A stretch of 64,000 bases of DNA from Megalobrama amblycephala (taxonomy: Eukaryota; Chordata; Actinopteri; Cypriniformes; Xenocyprididae): NCBI RefSeq assembly GCF_018812025.1, contig NC_063054.1:24271142-24335141 (forward strand), written 5' to 3'. This document shows positions 36,194 to 47,635 of this stretch, piece by piece. Below the pieces are notes generated by a model. That model was not told the origin of the DNA. It did not search any database and saw nothing but the letters and a program-made list of their open reading frames with translations. Both the position numbers and the translations under genes were made by a program. Within the stretch, counting starts at the first letter, position 1; every line of letters begins with the position of its first letter.

Positions 36194-37850
36194 AAGATTT
36201 CCTGCAGTACTGCCACACAACCCCTAGGGGTCACAGACATTGACTTTCACAACATTGTGAATTGTGTTGTGAAGGAACAATGACTATTATCAGCTAAGAC
36301 AAGAGACAGCACAACACAAACTGTCACAAAAAGATTCAGCTTCCCTTACCTGTCAATCATCATGTCAGGTCCACATGTCCATGTGCAAGAGAGGAGAGTG
36401 ACAGAAAGACAAAAAAAAAAAAAAGAGAAAGAGAGATATTAGAACAGATGTTCTCACAATAAAACACTGTCATAAATCACATCACATCAAAAAGTTTCTG
36501 CAAATGAATGCTTGAAAGTAACTAGCATGCCAGTCTCTCTCTAAACAATGCCATGATCTACCATGTTGCATTGCTGCCAATGAAGATTATTTCAGTGCCT
36601 CTCAACAAACTCGCATATACTCAGATTCTTGCTGTTGTCGCTCTAATGGTCTGGGAACTGAAGACCACTTCACACACAAAAACGGTTGACTTCCCTTAAA
36701 GGGCAACTGTGAGCTGGCAGTATTGATTATAATATGGCTTTAAAGGGGAAAAATACTGCATTTATTTCAAGTCTTGCTGTGTATCTAATGGCTGTCTTGA
36801 CAATTTTGTCCTCAAATTATAGCCCACTTGAGGGTTTATGCCATTTAGGCCCTATAGCTCTCCTTGGCACGTTCGTGAGAGTTCATGATGAGAGAAGTGG
36901 CAACGTGCAAGTGTTAAACAAATGATTCTTTTGAATTTAGTTCATTCGGTTAAAAAACTGTCTAAATGATTTATAAAACAAACTAATCCAGTTATCAACT
37001 TATTCAATGCATCGGATGGCGTACAATTAATAATCAATTATTCCAATTTGGCCTTGTAACTTGGTGTCTTTTTTGATAATCACAACATTATCACTACAGC
37101 TATCATATAGCACTGATAAAATATTTGTGTGTCAGGAGGAAAATAAGGACAGGTGGAGAAGGTGGTGCAGAGCCCTACATTACTGTGCTATTGCATAATA
37201 CAAAACACATTCTAAGACACACACCAACAGCCCAAATTCTAAAGCTGACAGTTTTTTAAGATCTAGAGCCTAAATACAGCAACAGAAGTGCTAAAACATC
37301 ACATTAGGAAGGTGTTTGCTTTCACACTGTAACATTTGGTGCACCGAGATGCCAGATCAGCAAGCATCAGTTTCAGAGCGGCACTGCGTAACAAAACCAA
37401 ATCAAAACCTGACAGCTTGGAGTTTAAAGGTTTCATAGGCCACACTAACAGAAAGAGATACCAACCGACCGACAGACTGATGAAGAAAATAGACGGTGAG
37501 TGGCATAGTTTAAATATCTATAAATTTGAACTTGAAAGGAAAATAAAATATCTGTTCTCTTGTCTCTGCATGAAGACAATCTTCCCCCTAATGAGAATGG
37601 GATCCCTGCAGAGGAAATTATGACTGGAATGTCACTCTCACAAACAGCCCAGATACAGGACAAGGAGGATACTGTAGCTCAAAAGCAACTCTAGAAAGAA
37701 AATATAAAACAAAATCTCCTCTCCTAACAATACCAACCAATCTTCTTCAATGTATGCAGCACTTTTAACAAGTCTGTAAATTGTTTAGATGACCTATAAT
37801 CAGCAGTTAAACCTATAAAAAAGGTCCTACATAAGTGGATGTATATCAGA
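36194..37850. other. Unassigned non-coding stretch
   Basis: AT-rich with an A-run at 36411-36424. No supported gene. Confidence 0.55.
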
Positions 37851-37857
37851 AGAGTAA

Positions 37858-38353
37858 AGGTGCAGTCACACTACACTTTTCGTTCCATTGACTTCCAATC
37901 AAACGCATGCGAATGCGTCAGACGGGAAACGCAAGCTCGTGCAAAAAATTCCGCTGCGTTCTAATGTGCCTAATGGCCATCTACCTCTCTGACAAATAAA
38001 CACTTTTATTCAAATCTCACTTCTGTTAGCTTGTATTTACGCTTACCTTCACACATCTCTAATGTCATGTGTTCAAGTTTAGTGAACTCTGACCCGCGAA
38101 TTAGCATCACGTGAAGACGTGCGACCAGTAGAAAATCGATTCGTCACGGCATGACCTCTTGGCTGAATTAAAAGAATTATATTTTTGCAGTAAAGTCGAG
38201 TAGGTTCTATATTTTTACATCTTAAATGTATTACTTTAATTTATGTGTTGAATTTATGTTTATAAAAAAGACGCTATTGACCGTGACGTCATATCACGAC
38301 CGTTACAGCATCCGAAAAAACTTTGCACGTTCAAAGTCTAGTGTGACCGCGGC
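37858..38353. mobile_element. Probable TIR MITE (GGTGCAGTCACACTA ends) carrying a copied insert
   Basis: The left end GGTGCAGTCACACTA and the complement of the right end GCCGCGGTCACACTA are inverted repeats. TTAA follows at the right (38354-38357); the left flank is GTAA, so the duplication is degraded or not exact. Inside lies a 108-bp block (37965-38072) identical to 38913-39020 outside the element. Confidence 0.65.
37965..38072 (+). repeat. 108-bp perfect direct repeat, copy 1
   Basis: Identical over 108 bp to 38913-39020, starting TGTGCCTAATGGCC and ending AATGTCATGTGT. Flanking bases differ immediately on both sides. This copy is inside a MITE. Confidence 0.97.
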
Positions 38354-38357
38354 TTAA

Positions 38358-38737
38358 GGTGTACTCACACTAGGCACGGTTGCCTTGAACTGAGCCCGAG
38401 CGCGATTGTCCTGCAATCAGACCCGTTACAAACCCAAATACACTCAAATTAATTACATGAATTGATAAGTGTACTATCAAAGTAGCAGTAAAGATGTTTG
38501 CCGTCATAATGATGACAGTAGCGCACACAAAAGTAGTAACTGTCCCGTGCTCTGGCACGGTTAGCGCTCACACTGCATGCGAACCGCACTCTGGCCCACA
38601 TCTTCCAAGCGGGCCAGGGCTGGCTAAACGAGACGAGCCCGGGCACGGAACGGAGCGATCACACTTGTCAAACGAACCGGGCTTTGGGGGTCAAATGCGC
38701 TCGGGCATGGTTCAGAGTGCCTAGTGTGAGTACACCC
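38358..38737. mobile_element. TTAA-flanked MITE (GGTGTACTCACACTAGGCAC ends)
   Basis: The left end GGTGTACTCACACTAGGCAC and the complement of the right end GGGTGTACTCACACTAGGCA are nearly perfect inverted repeats, with TTAA at 38354-38357 and 38738-38741. It is GC-rich for the region and non-coding. TTAA flanks fit a piggyBac- or Kolobok-type mobiliser. It abuts the preceding MITE, sharing its TTAA. Confidence 0.87.
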
Positions 38738-38912
38738 TTAAGTGAGGATGAGAAACAGACTGACGAAGTGGCTTCCAAGAGTAAATGAGAGCTTAAATTC
38801 AGAGCATGCCACTTTTAAGGAACCCTTCAGTTTAATGGTTGATTCATTACAGATTCACAGACAGCACTCAACCCCCATATACTGACCTCTCACTGGGTCT
38901 GGAAAAAAAGTC

Positions 38913-39020
38913 TGTGCCTAATGGCCATCTACCTCTCTGACAAATAAACACTTTTATTCAAATCTCACTTCTGTTAGCTTGTATTTACGCTTACCTTCAC
39001 ACATCTCTAATGTCATGTGT
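38913..39020 (+). repeat. 108-bp perfect direct repeat, copy 2
   Basis: Second copy of 37965-38072, offset by 948 bp. Here it lies in AT-rich unique-looking sequence with no element ends around it, so it is the likelier source. Confidence 0.97.
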
Positions 39021-39381
39021 GCTTATTATTATGCAAATGAGCAGAATTAATTAGAGCCCTGGTCGTCTGAGTGAAGTTTAATCTCTAATTCATTAATACA
39101 CTAATACACATTACTAATTAGGCACAGGAGTCATTTTATTCCACACAAAAATGACTGAGACACCCACTTCTTATCTAATCAAATCAATTAAGGCAAGAAC
39201 CGGTGACAGAGAAAATCTGGTTACTATCTGGAAGCATATCGCTCAACTGCAACATTTCCATGATTCACATTTGTCTGTTTGTTTGTTAATATAGTTTAGA
39301 CAAACATTGCAAAATTTAGACTGATCACAGAAATCATTTTCTATAGTCAAAAAAAAAAAAAGTCCTGTGTAAGGTTAATGT

Positions 39382-39550
39382 TTTAATAGAATAGCTCATT
39401 ATTTACTCACCCAAACCTGTATGACTTTCTATCTTCTGTGAAATACAACTAACTGTTCATACAATTTGTTCATACAATGATAGCCAATGGGGTCCATTGT
39501 TGTTTCGGACCCCATTTATGGCCTTACGGACAATCCATTTTTCAAAGTAT
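39382..39550 (+). mobile_element. Decayed fragment of the AGGGATAGTTCACCC MITE family
   Basis: ATTATTTACTCACCCAAACCTGTATGACTTTC (in two parts: ATTATTTACTCACC, AAACCTGTATGACTTTC) and CAATGGGGTCCATTG follow the order of the copy at 14492-14820. Ends are lost. Confidence 0.55.
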
Positions 39551-40370
39551 ATTCTTTACAATAAAAAAGATTTACAAAAACACTAAAATAGTTCAAGTAT
39601 TAAGAATAATGTGTTATTTTTCTATTTTTAAAGATGATATGACATCATTGTATTGTTTTGTCTCTAGAACAGTGACATGGATGAGTCCTGAAACCACTTT
39701 ACTCTTATACCTATAGGGTTGTTATTCAGAGTGTGTCAGAGAGACTCCAGTGTCTCAGGGGCCACACAGATCCATCTTTGTACAACACTCTCAATAACAA
39801 ACAGCACCAGATTACAGTATTTACAATTTGACTCTTTTTCTCTCTCACTCACTCACTTCCATTTTTGAGAGAGAAAAGTGAGAGAGGGAGAACTATGGTA
39901 AACAATCCTTTTACCCTCCTCCCTCTGATTTCTAAATGTTAATTTGTGTTAACTCAAGCATGCTGTCAGCAGCCCAAAGAACACTGGAATCACATATAAA
40001 ATCATACTGATCTGGCTTTAAGAAAACAAAAACCTACATCAAACTGCATTATATATACTGCTATGGCTAATTCAGCATCTGTCTGTAAGATTCCAGAGAG
40101 ATTCACACATGGCTGGCATCTTTATGAGACTCATTTTCCACACTCATGCATCTGGAGAACGACATACCCTTTATAATGATCAAAGCTAAATGAACATGAG
40201 GGTGATTACTGCAGCTTATTAGATGCCTGAATGGAGAGATTGAAAGAGAACTGCTGGTGGCTGATGTGGCAACCCTGTTCAAAGACAACTGACATGAGCT
40301 CCTTGTAACGGTTAAGGTGATTCTGGCCGGAGAGGAAACTGATGCTGATTAGATTGTCAAATGACACTCT

Positions 40371-40600
40371 AAGGGCTCGTTCAAACAGAACGGATTTTTT
40401 ATTTGAAAAACGTGAGATGCGGGCAGTGGAATGGAGGAAAAAACCCAAGGTCTCGAGATGTGTTTTTTAAAAGTTGAACTGATGTGCGAGACGCTGCAAA
40501 AGATGCAAGACGCGAGTTGTCTAGCGTGTGTTTACATAGAAAAACAATGGAAAAGTAGAGCGTTGGAATGGAAAATGTGTCCTGTGTGAACAACCCCTAA
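40371..40600. mobile_element. TIR MITE (AAGGGCTCGTTCAAACAG ends)
   Basis: The left end AAGGGCTCGTTCAAACAGAA and the complement of the right end TTAGGGGTTGTTCACACAGG are inverted repeats. CTAAGG occurs at both junctions, which leaves the exact duplication unclear. The interior has GACGCTGCAAAAGATGCAAG-like GC words and no coding. Confidence 0.7.
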
Positions 40601-42238
40601 GGCATAATAAAACTGGGCAGAGGATACCAGTTCCCAGGATGCTTTGCATGAGACAGGATGGAAAGTTAAATGTTTAAAATAAGTGTATTTTATGTAACTT
40701 CCCACATCTGAATTATTCATTCTGTCAACATTGTTTTGGTGCATGATTCACTAAAGGAATTATGCAAATCAGGTAATGCCACAAACCAATAACTGCTGCC
40801 ATGAATAGAAAATACAAACCTCTTTTTTAAACAAATTTCTTTGAAGCCTGCCTTTTGCAAGCAGTAATAGTGCAACATCAATTGCACCAGACAAATAGTA
40901 TTGAACATTTCAAATAACAAAGAATGAAAATGACTCAATTCCCAAGATACAGCACTATTTCTGTGCATTTAGCATGTGGTTCAACTGGATTACGGGTGTT
41001 TAGTGAAGACAACAGATGTTTTTGCCGTAAAAAAAAGAAAAATGCACAGAAAAGTGCAGCAACAGTGAATTTGCCACCAAGGTCTCTCACTGCGCATCCC
41101 TGCTGAGAAAAGAGCACAAAATAGAGTGATTGATGGCTTGTGAGAAAGCAAGAAACTTGTTTCTGGGCTCCATTAGAAAAAAAGTCACATCAGAGCATTG
41201 TGGGTAATGTAGCAGACAGTAGGGAAGTCATGGGGAAGGACAGAGGAATGATAATGAGATTTTAATCTACAGCTGTCAAAATTTAAAAAGAATGTGGTCA
41301 GAGTTCTTCAGGCATGTATATACAGAATGTTTCCATTAAATGACTTGACATTTGCGGTGTGGGACACACTCTCATTTCAGCAATTAAAGAGAAGCTGTGT
41401 AAACATTGCTCAACAATAAACCGCTAATTAAAACAGACATAGAGGCGGACTCAAGAAAAAACAAATAAAAAGGGTCTCTCTAAACCTTCTACATCCATTA
41501 AACACGATAGTGCTGTTTTATCAGTGCCTCAACGGAGAGATCTTCAGGCACAAAATCGTCAGCATCATTAATTCCTGTCAGTAAATCAGTTAACCCGAAT
41601 GACCTGACAGTGTGTCCGTTTATGACATCACTTTCCAGTCGAGAGAAAGAGCACTTTCTTATCAGGCACAGATCTCCCTTCCCTTTGACCCCAGGCTACT
41701 CTAGGGACATTCCTGCTGTTAGTGTGCACTAAAAGTCATTTTATATGACAAGAGTGTGCCAAAGACAGCTTACTAAAAAGGACTTCAACTTGGCCCAAGG
41801 GCTGAGATGTTTCATTTTACCCTCTTCTCTCTGAATATACTTTTTGTTGAAAAATCTCCATAATCTAAAGTGAAATGTGTAAGAAAAACACCAATACTTT
41901 CAAAGTGCCGTGCCTTTGTGCTATTAGATTCTTCGCTTCTCTTCAAAAGAGACTCAGACACTGGATGAGTAAAGAGCAGGTCATTAAACAAAGAGAGTAA
42001 TGACTGTCTCACAGTGCTGACTAGGGAATTCAGTACACACAAACACATGGGCAAACATGCCCTGAGCACAGGTGGATGATTGGCTGATCCACCTAGCAAC
42101 CACTAAACCTGACCACTACAAAATAGGTGAAGTTAGTCATAACTGATCTTGGATATTAGAAAGGATGTAATTGGCTGGAACGCTGTATTGACCAACTGAC
42201 ATCAAGGAACAGAACTATCAGTTTCATAATTCACATAA
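40601..42238. other. Unassigned non-coding stretch
   Basis: No gene recognised. Paired opposite frames near 40924-41117 are mutual shadows. Confidence 0.55.
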
Positions 42239-42943
42239 AATCATTCTAGAGTTGTCAAAAGTACCGACTTCGGTACCAATCGTTACTGAAATTTTAAAAA
42301 TGTGACGCTTTGAGTGCTGAGCAGATTCGTAAACACCTCTGATTGGCCATTGTTGACGCATTCATTGGATATGTCTGTGATTGGCTACAATGATCAACGC
42401 ACGGAAGCCTTTCAATTTGACTGGTCCGACGACAGATGCCTGCTTTCAAACACTTCCGTGTGAATCTGTGCAAGTGCTCGGTGAAGACAGTCATTGATGT
42501 CTATTTACAACGTTTTTAAAGGTGCCCTAGAATTAAAAATTGAATTTACCTTGGTATAGTTAAATAACAAGAGTTCAGTACATGGAAATGACATACAGTG
42601 AGTCTCAAAAACCACTGTTTCCTCCTTCTTATATAAATCTCATTTGTTTAAAGGGCACCTATTATGCAAAATTCACTTTTACATGGTGTTTGACCATAAA
42701 TGTGTGTTGGCAGTGTGTGAGCAAAACCACCCTAGAATGAGAAAAATCCACCCAGTGGTTTTTTTACAATCTCAATAATTCATAAGCACTGTCTCAGAAC
42801 GCCCTGTTCTAAGATTGCTCTCACTGTGACGTAGAATTGCGCTAAGCCCCACCCATGTGGTTTGATTGACAATCTGGTTTTGGCATAGACCCCGCCCTCG
42901 GTGATCTGTCAACCATCCTCCATTGTTTCAACGACAGCCGGTA

Positions 42944-43215
42944 ATGTCTCCTAAGAAAGTGTTCTGTTGTGGGATGTAATAATGAACATAGTACTTTTCA
43001 CTTACTTCCGACATCAGAGCCACTGAAAACGCAGTGGATGGATTTTATTTACGAAGGAAAGGCGCCACTCAAAATTCCAAAATGTTTGCGCGAATCATTT
43101 TTTGACTGACTGTTTTGAGAACGAGGGTCAATTCAAAGCAGGTCTTGCTTCAAAGTTAATCCTCAAGTGTGGATCGTTGCCTACTGTTCGCGATCCAACG
43201 TCACCTCCAGAAGAA
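42944..43215 (+). pseudogene. Decayed THAP-domain first exon of a transposase
   Basis: A THAP zinc finger binds DNA, normally at the transposon's own ends. Starting at the ATG (MSPKKVF) three successive frames together give the fold's landmarks: paired cysteines in FCCGC, a tryptophan in KTQWMDF, then Cys-x2-His in VCANHF and a C-terminal GSLPTV resembling the AVPTIF box. The frame changes after TGTTGTGG (about 42971) and near 43083-43087, both +1 shifts, plus stops in each single frame. The coding ends at CCAGAAGAA followed by GTAAGT at 43216, a strong 5' splice site, so this looks like exon 1 only. No downstream exon is recognisable. Confidence 0.8.
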
Positions 43216-43479
43216 GTAAGTGTATTTAATGTTTTTTGAGCAAATAGTCATTTCAGTCGATGTCAGCCAGTTCAATAACAAATGCGTCTAAAGTTGTTGT
43301 TGTCGTCGTAGAATGTCTGTGTATATAATTTAAACCCTGTTTGTATAGTGTGTATCCACACGTATATATATATATATTTTTTAAAGATATTGTATTAAAA
43401 ACTGTGTATGTTTACTTAGCAAACGTTATCACAGTATTTGTGTTTGTAGTTTCAAAAAATTGCGCGAACGTTATCACAG

Positions 43480-43498
43480 TGTGTGTGTGTGTGTGTGT
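43480..43498 (+). repeat. Short (GT)n run inside the THAP-bearing element
   Basis: About nine GT units. Confidence 0.9.
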
Positions 43499-43999
43499 TG
43501 CACATCCATAATTGCAAAGGGGACGCGATTAAAACTCTATAAGTACATACATGTATCAAATAACCATTCAGACACGTCCTGCTCCATTCTCAATTGTGTT
43601 TCTTCTGCCGGAGTCTCTTCATCATCTGGGTCTGATTCCGGTTCAAACATGTACGGCTGAATGCCATACAAAACAGCGGGTCTCTCACTCTCAGCCATTC
43701 TGCTTCTACCCTCTGTTTATTGCCATAGGTATGCAAGTTACGCCCTCATCCAAAGGCAGGGCGGGGATATGCAGCTCATTTATATTTAAGGTGGTACACA
43801 CCAAAACAGCTCTTTTTAAAACAGGCCCCAAAAATGACATTTTCAAATTGTTATAATAAATTAACTGTGGGGTATTTTGTGCTGAAACTTCACAAATACA
43901 TTCTGGGGACACCCAAGACCAATATTACATCTTGTAAAAAGGGGCATAATAGGTGCCCTTTAAAAGACCTCCGAAGAACAGGCGAATCTCAACATAATA

Positions 44000-44021
44000 C
44001 CGACTGTTACATAACAGTCGG
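44000..44021. repeat. 22-bp near-perfect palindrome inside copy C
   Basis: CCGACTGTTAC followed by ATAACAGTCGG; one base differs from the perfect palindrome at 13491-13512. Confidence 0.9.
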
Positions 44022-44681
44022 GATCATTAATATGTACACCCCCAATATTTGCATATGCCAGCTCATGTTCAAGGCATTACACAAGGGTAGGATGTCTGAT
44101 TGTGCACAGCTGAATCATCAGACTAGGTAAGCAAACAAGGACAATAGCGAAAAATGGCAGATGGAGCAATAATAACTGACATGATCCATGATAACATGAT
44201 ATTTTTAGTGATATTTGTAAATTGTCTTTCTAAATGTTTTGTTAGCATGTTGCTAATGTACTGTTAAATGTGGTTAAAGTTACCATAGTTCCTTACTGTA
44301 TTCACGGAGACAAGACTGTCGTTATTTTCATTTTTTAAAGACTTGCAGTCTGTATAATTCATAAACACAACTTCTACGGCACCTTTAAAGCGTTGATCAC
44401 TGAAGTCAATCACAAACCGATGAGTGCATCAACACAATGGCCAATCAGAGGTGTTTACGAATCTGCTCAACAGCGTTCAAAGCATCACATTTTTAAAATT
44501 TCAGTTCCGACTTGGGACCGAAATCTGTATTTTTGACAACTCTAAATCATTCTATAAGTCATAATACAACAATTCCAGACTATACAAAACAACCACACTC
44601 TCTAACTCTTAAAACAGCAACAATCTGTCCTATAGTTACCCCAGCTAAAATAGTAGATTTTTACTCCACATTGTTGGAATG

Positions 44682-45459
44682 TAGGGCTATCCCCTAATAG
44701 TCGACTAACTGTTAGTTGACGAGAAGAGGCTTAATCGACCAAAACTGGTATTAGTTGATTAGTCACAAAAAAATTTTAAAATAAACACAAAACAAAACAA
44801 AACTAAAAAAAAAAACTGTGTTACGGACAGATCGTTAAAGGCAGGAAATCCAAACATTCGCCTATCATTCATCATATGGCTTACCACTTGAAACATTTAA
44901 GTAGTAACAACTTTACAAGTCTGCTCACTCTAACATTAACCTAGATAAATGTGTGCTATTATTTGGTGCATATCCAAGTTTTTGTGTGGAGAGCACGCTT
45001 ACTGCATGAAAATGGAGGCGCCGGTGCAATCACTCGCATTTAACTTAAAAAGTTAGCTTGAAATGACTATTTTGAAATGAAACAATTAAAATCTAAAACA
45101 AATATTCTCAGATTATGTAATCCATATGAAACCTGCTTATAGGCGCATCCACTACTGCAGAGATGACGAGTCAGAATCGTCAACTTAATCTCTGCAACCG
45201 AAAACACACAAAACACTAGTCTATCAATATAATAATTATTAAAATGTTCAGACAGTCTCCTTCTGTTTTTTTTTTTTCACGCCACATTCATAATCATTAT
45301 GTTTGCCGGTGCACTGCTGCAAATTTTATGCGTGCATTTGAGCGCTGATTAGGCTATGTATTATATATAGGCGATTAAAGGCACATTATTATACTTTATA
45401 TGGTTTATTAATATCATAAGTAGATTTCAATACATGTGTCTCTTGCTCTAATTTGACAT
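44682..45459 (+). mobile_element. hAT left-end fragment, right limit uncertain
   Basis: It begins TAGGGCTATCCCCTAATAG followed by GTCGACTAACTG and further AGTTGATTAGTC words, typical hAT subterminal repeats. No complementary right end is present before the next MITE. The region to 45459 has some CpG and may be its interior. No transposase motif. Confidence 0.5.
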
Positions 45460-45463
45460 TTAA

Positions 45464-45716
45464 AGGATTAATTCATACAAAAATTCTCAACCTCTTGTCG
45501 AAACCCATACAACAAATTTTTCAGAGGAAGAACATATTTTTGAAGAATGTACAGTCCACCACCAGGAGATTAAGGACTCCAATCCTCATTCATTTTCATG
45601 ACATTTACAGGACATAAAAAAATGTTTTCTACAAAAAAAATGTCATAAAGGATCGGAATGACATGAGGGAAAATAACGAAATGCCAGATGTTTCATTTTT
45701 GGGTGAACTATCCCTT
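45464..45716. mobile_element. TTAA-flanked MITE, relative of 14492-14820
   Basis: The left end AGGATTAATTCATACAAAAA is diverged. The right end complement AAAGGGATAGTTCACCCAAA is the canonical form of this family. TTAA lies at 45460-45463 and 45717-45720. Shorter than the copy at 14492. Confidence 0.75.
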
Positions 45717-45720
45717 TTAA

Positions 45721-47496
45721 GCTTTCTGTATTTTTCAGCACTGTAGTACTGCAACAGTAAGCAACAATGCAACTGGATCAACATTTCACCTGGCAGAATG
45801 AGATTGTTCTGCATCAGAGGATGAAAATGTACAAACACTTCCTGTACTAAACAGAGAGTCTACAAAAGAGCCTTTGAAAGCAGCTCACATTCAACTGCTG
45901 CTGACTAGCCTTTCCTCGTCAACAAAAACATGTCTCACACACCCTCATAGACACAACACACAAGGGCTATACACAACCAAGACACTACACAGAGGCCAAC
46001 ATACTGCTGCTAGCATCAGCAGCATGGCTCACCAGACTTTCTGCTGAGAGAGACTATTCACTAACAAAGAGCTCAATACAGTCTCATACAATCAGCAATG
46101 TCCTGCAGAATAACCCCCAGAATTGATGAATGTGTTGCGTTTTAATGAAAGAAGAGAGGGAAAATTAAATTATTTATTTATGTGGAATTTGTCTGTCTGA
46201 GATGTAGTCATATCACATGTAAGCCTCTTTGTTAACTGCCCTCTTCACCTTTCTGAAACGTCCTCTCTGCTAATGAATTCGTATGGATTTACGGTAGACA
46301 GTCTCTGTCTGTATTTCAGCCTAAGGTTAATTTAATGCAATAGATTGGAAATCAAATCAGGGTTTCAACACTGTAACCTAAATTAACAAGAGAAAGACTG
46401 ACTATATTCATCTTAGAAATATAACCTACAATTTATTGAATTCTGAATTGGAGCTTATCTTGAATGAGGTCTTGCACAGGATAAGCTGATTTTATGCGTC
46501 CATGAAATCCTAGTTATGGGTACACCGTAATCCTTGAGTTAAAGCACATTTGCATGCTGTCGGCTTCAGGAGAGTCGCCCCTGCAAAGCAGATAAATTTG
46601 TGCATGCCATGTTACAACAAGGATTCAAAGTCAAAATAATAATGTAATATGCTGCCTATTTTCTGTGGAATATGCTCCATCTCATTCTGAACGCTCATTA
46701 TAGGAGCTTATTTGAGATATTGTAAATGGGAAAGGTTGTTCAGGCCACAGTATTGATTGTGTAAATGCATTCAATGTATGCAGCTGTAGATACCATTTCA
46801 GAGCAGAATTTATTTCCACTGATCTTTCTACACTCAGCTCCCTAGAGAAGAGCAAATGTTATTTCTGTTCAATATGAAGCAGCATTTCTGAGAAAAATTG
46901 CATATGTGTGTGCATTTACCTGCCCTCCAGCAGCTAATGAGCTGCCAATTGCTTCAGCGTCAAACGGTAAAGACACATCAAAAGCTCTTCAATCCTGTCA
47001 GAGCCAGACACATGCAATCAGTACGTAACCAATCAGTGTCAAAGCGCATCAAATTAGCATACCACATCAAACCTCATTTGCATAGTTCAGCCTGACCATA
47101 CATAACACCTGACATTAGGACAGCATTATAATGCCAAACAGTTTAACATATCCCTTTCAATGCATGAGTTGGAATTAGAACTAAACTAGCCAAAGGAAGC
47201 TGACAAGAAGTGGAGTTTGCCGAATTTTTATTCAAAGACATCAAAGACATAACACACATAACTATAAATAAATAAATCTGTTGGTCTTAGTAAATCTGAG
47301 CATTCTGAAGTGTTAAATGAAGTATTGATTGATTGACAGATATTGATTGACAATATTACCAAATTTCTATTTAATGTTAGTTCATACTGAAAAAAATAAC
47401 ATATTAATAATAATATACAACATAAATTATGTAGAATGTATTTGAATTTCATGACATTTTAATTCTACTTTCTTAAATTCAAATTCTAATCCCTGC
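45721..47496. other. Unassigned non-coding stretch
   Basis: No gene or repeat end recognised. Confidence 0.6.
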
Positions 47497-47599
47497 AATA
47501 GGTTGTTTGCACATGAAGTCACAGCAGCAGCGCGAATGAGTCTGGAGGGCAGGGAGTGATTTTTCTATATAGGAATACTATCAAAAACTCAAAATTCGT

Positions 47600-47635
47600 A
47601 TGTTTTGCGTCATTTATGGTTGCTCAAATCGATAA
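47600..47635 (+). pseudogene. THAP-like N-terminal remnant
   Basis: The ATG frame reads MFCVIYGCSNR and then stops. The Cys-x4-Cys and the GCSNR motif are typical of the first zinc-binding half of THAP domains. The second half (Cys-x2-His) is not found, so the exon is truncated or spliced in the parent. The match is short and therefore tentative. Confidence 0.45.

Larger units (their letters stand above)
38742..40370. other. Unassigned non-coding stretch
   Basis: It holds the second 108-bp repeat copy and a MITE fragment. No gene seen. Confidence 0.55.
42652..43959 (+). mobile_element. TTAA-flanked element with THAP exon (AGGGCACCTATTATGC ends), innermost layer; Kolobok-like
   Basis: It begins AGGGCACCTATTATGC and ends with the exact complement GCATAATAGGTGCCCT. 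TTAA lies at 42648-42651 and 43960-43963. Copies A and B of the host MITE have the uninterrupted site (CATTTGTTTAAAAGACC near 9626-9640), so the insertion is directly demonstrated. It carries a decayed THAP-domain exon and a short GT run. THAP domain plus TTAA duplication is the combination known for the Kolobok superfamily; piggyBac also uses TTAA but lacks THAP. The element has no catalytic region, so it is non-autonomous. Confidence 0.9.
42520..44384 (+). mobile_element. TTAA-flanked MITE (AGGTGCCC family), copy C, middle layer
   Basis: It begins AGGTGCCCTAGAATTAAA, ends TACGGCACCT and is flanked by TTAA at 42516-42519 and 44385-44388, inside the hAT shell. Removing the inner element leaves about 553 bp, against ~955 for copies A and B: after CATAAACACAACTTC about 400 bp of the right half is missing, with only the last ~10 bp retained. 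It carries the palindrome at 44000-44021. Confidence 0.92.
42247..44544. mobile_element. hAT-type MITE, outer shell of a three-level nest
   Basis: Ends TAGAGTTGTCAAAAGTACCG and the complement of its right end (TAGAGTTGTCAAAAATACAG) are inverted. AATCATTC is duplicated exactly at 42239-42246 and 44545-44552. It is the same family as 6184-6632; without its inserts it would be about 430 bp. The insert interrupts CTATTTACAACGTTT and AAAGCGTTGATC, which are contiguous (complement) in the 6184-6632 copy near 6340-6365. Confidence 0.93.
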
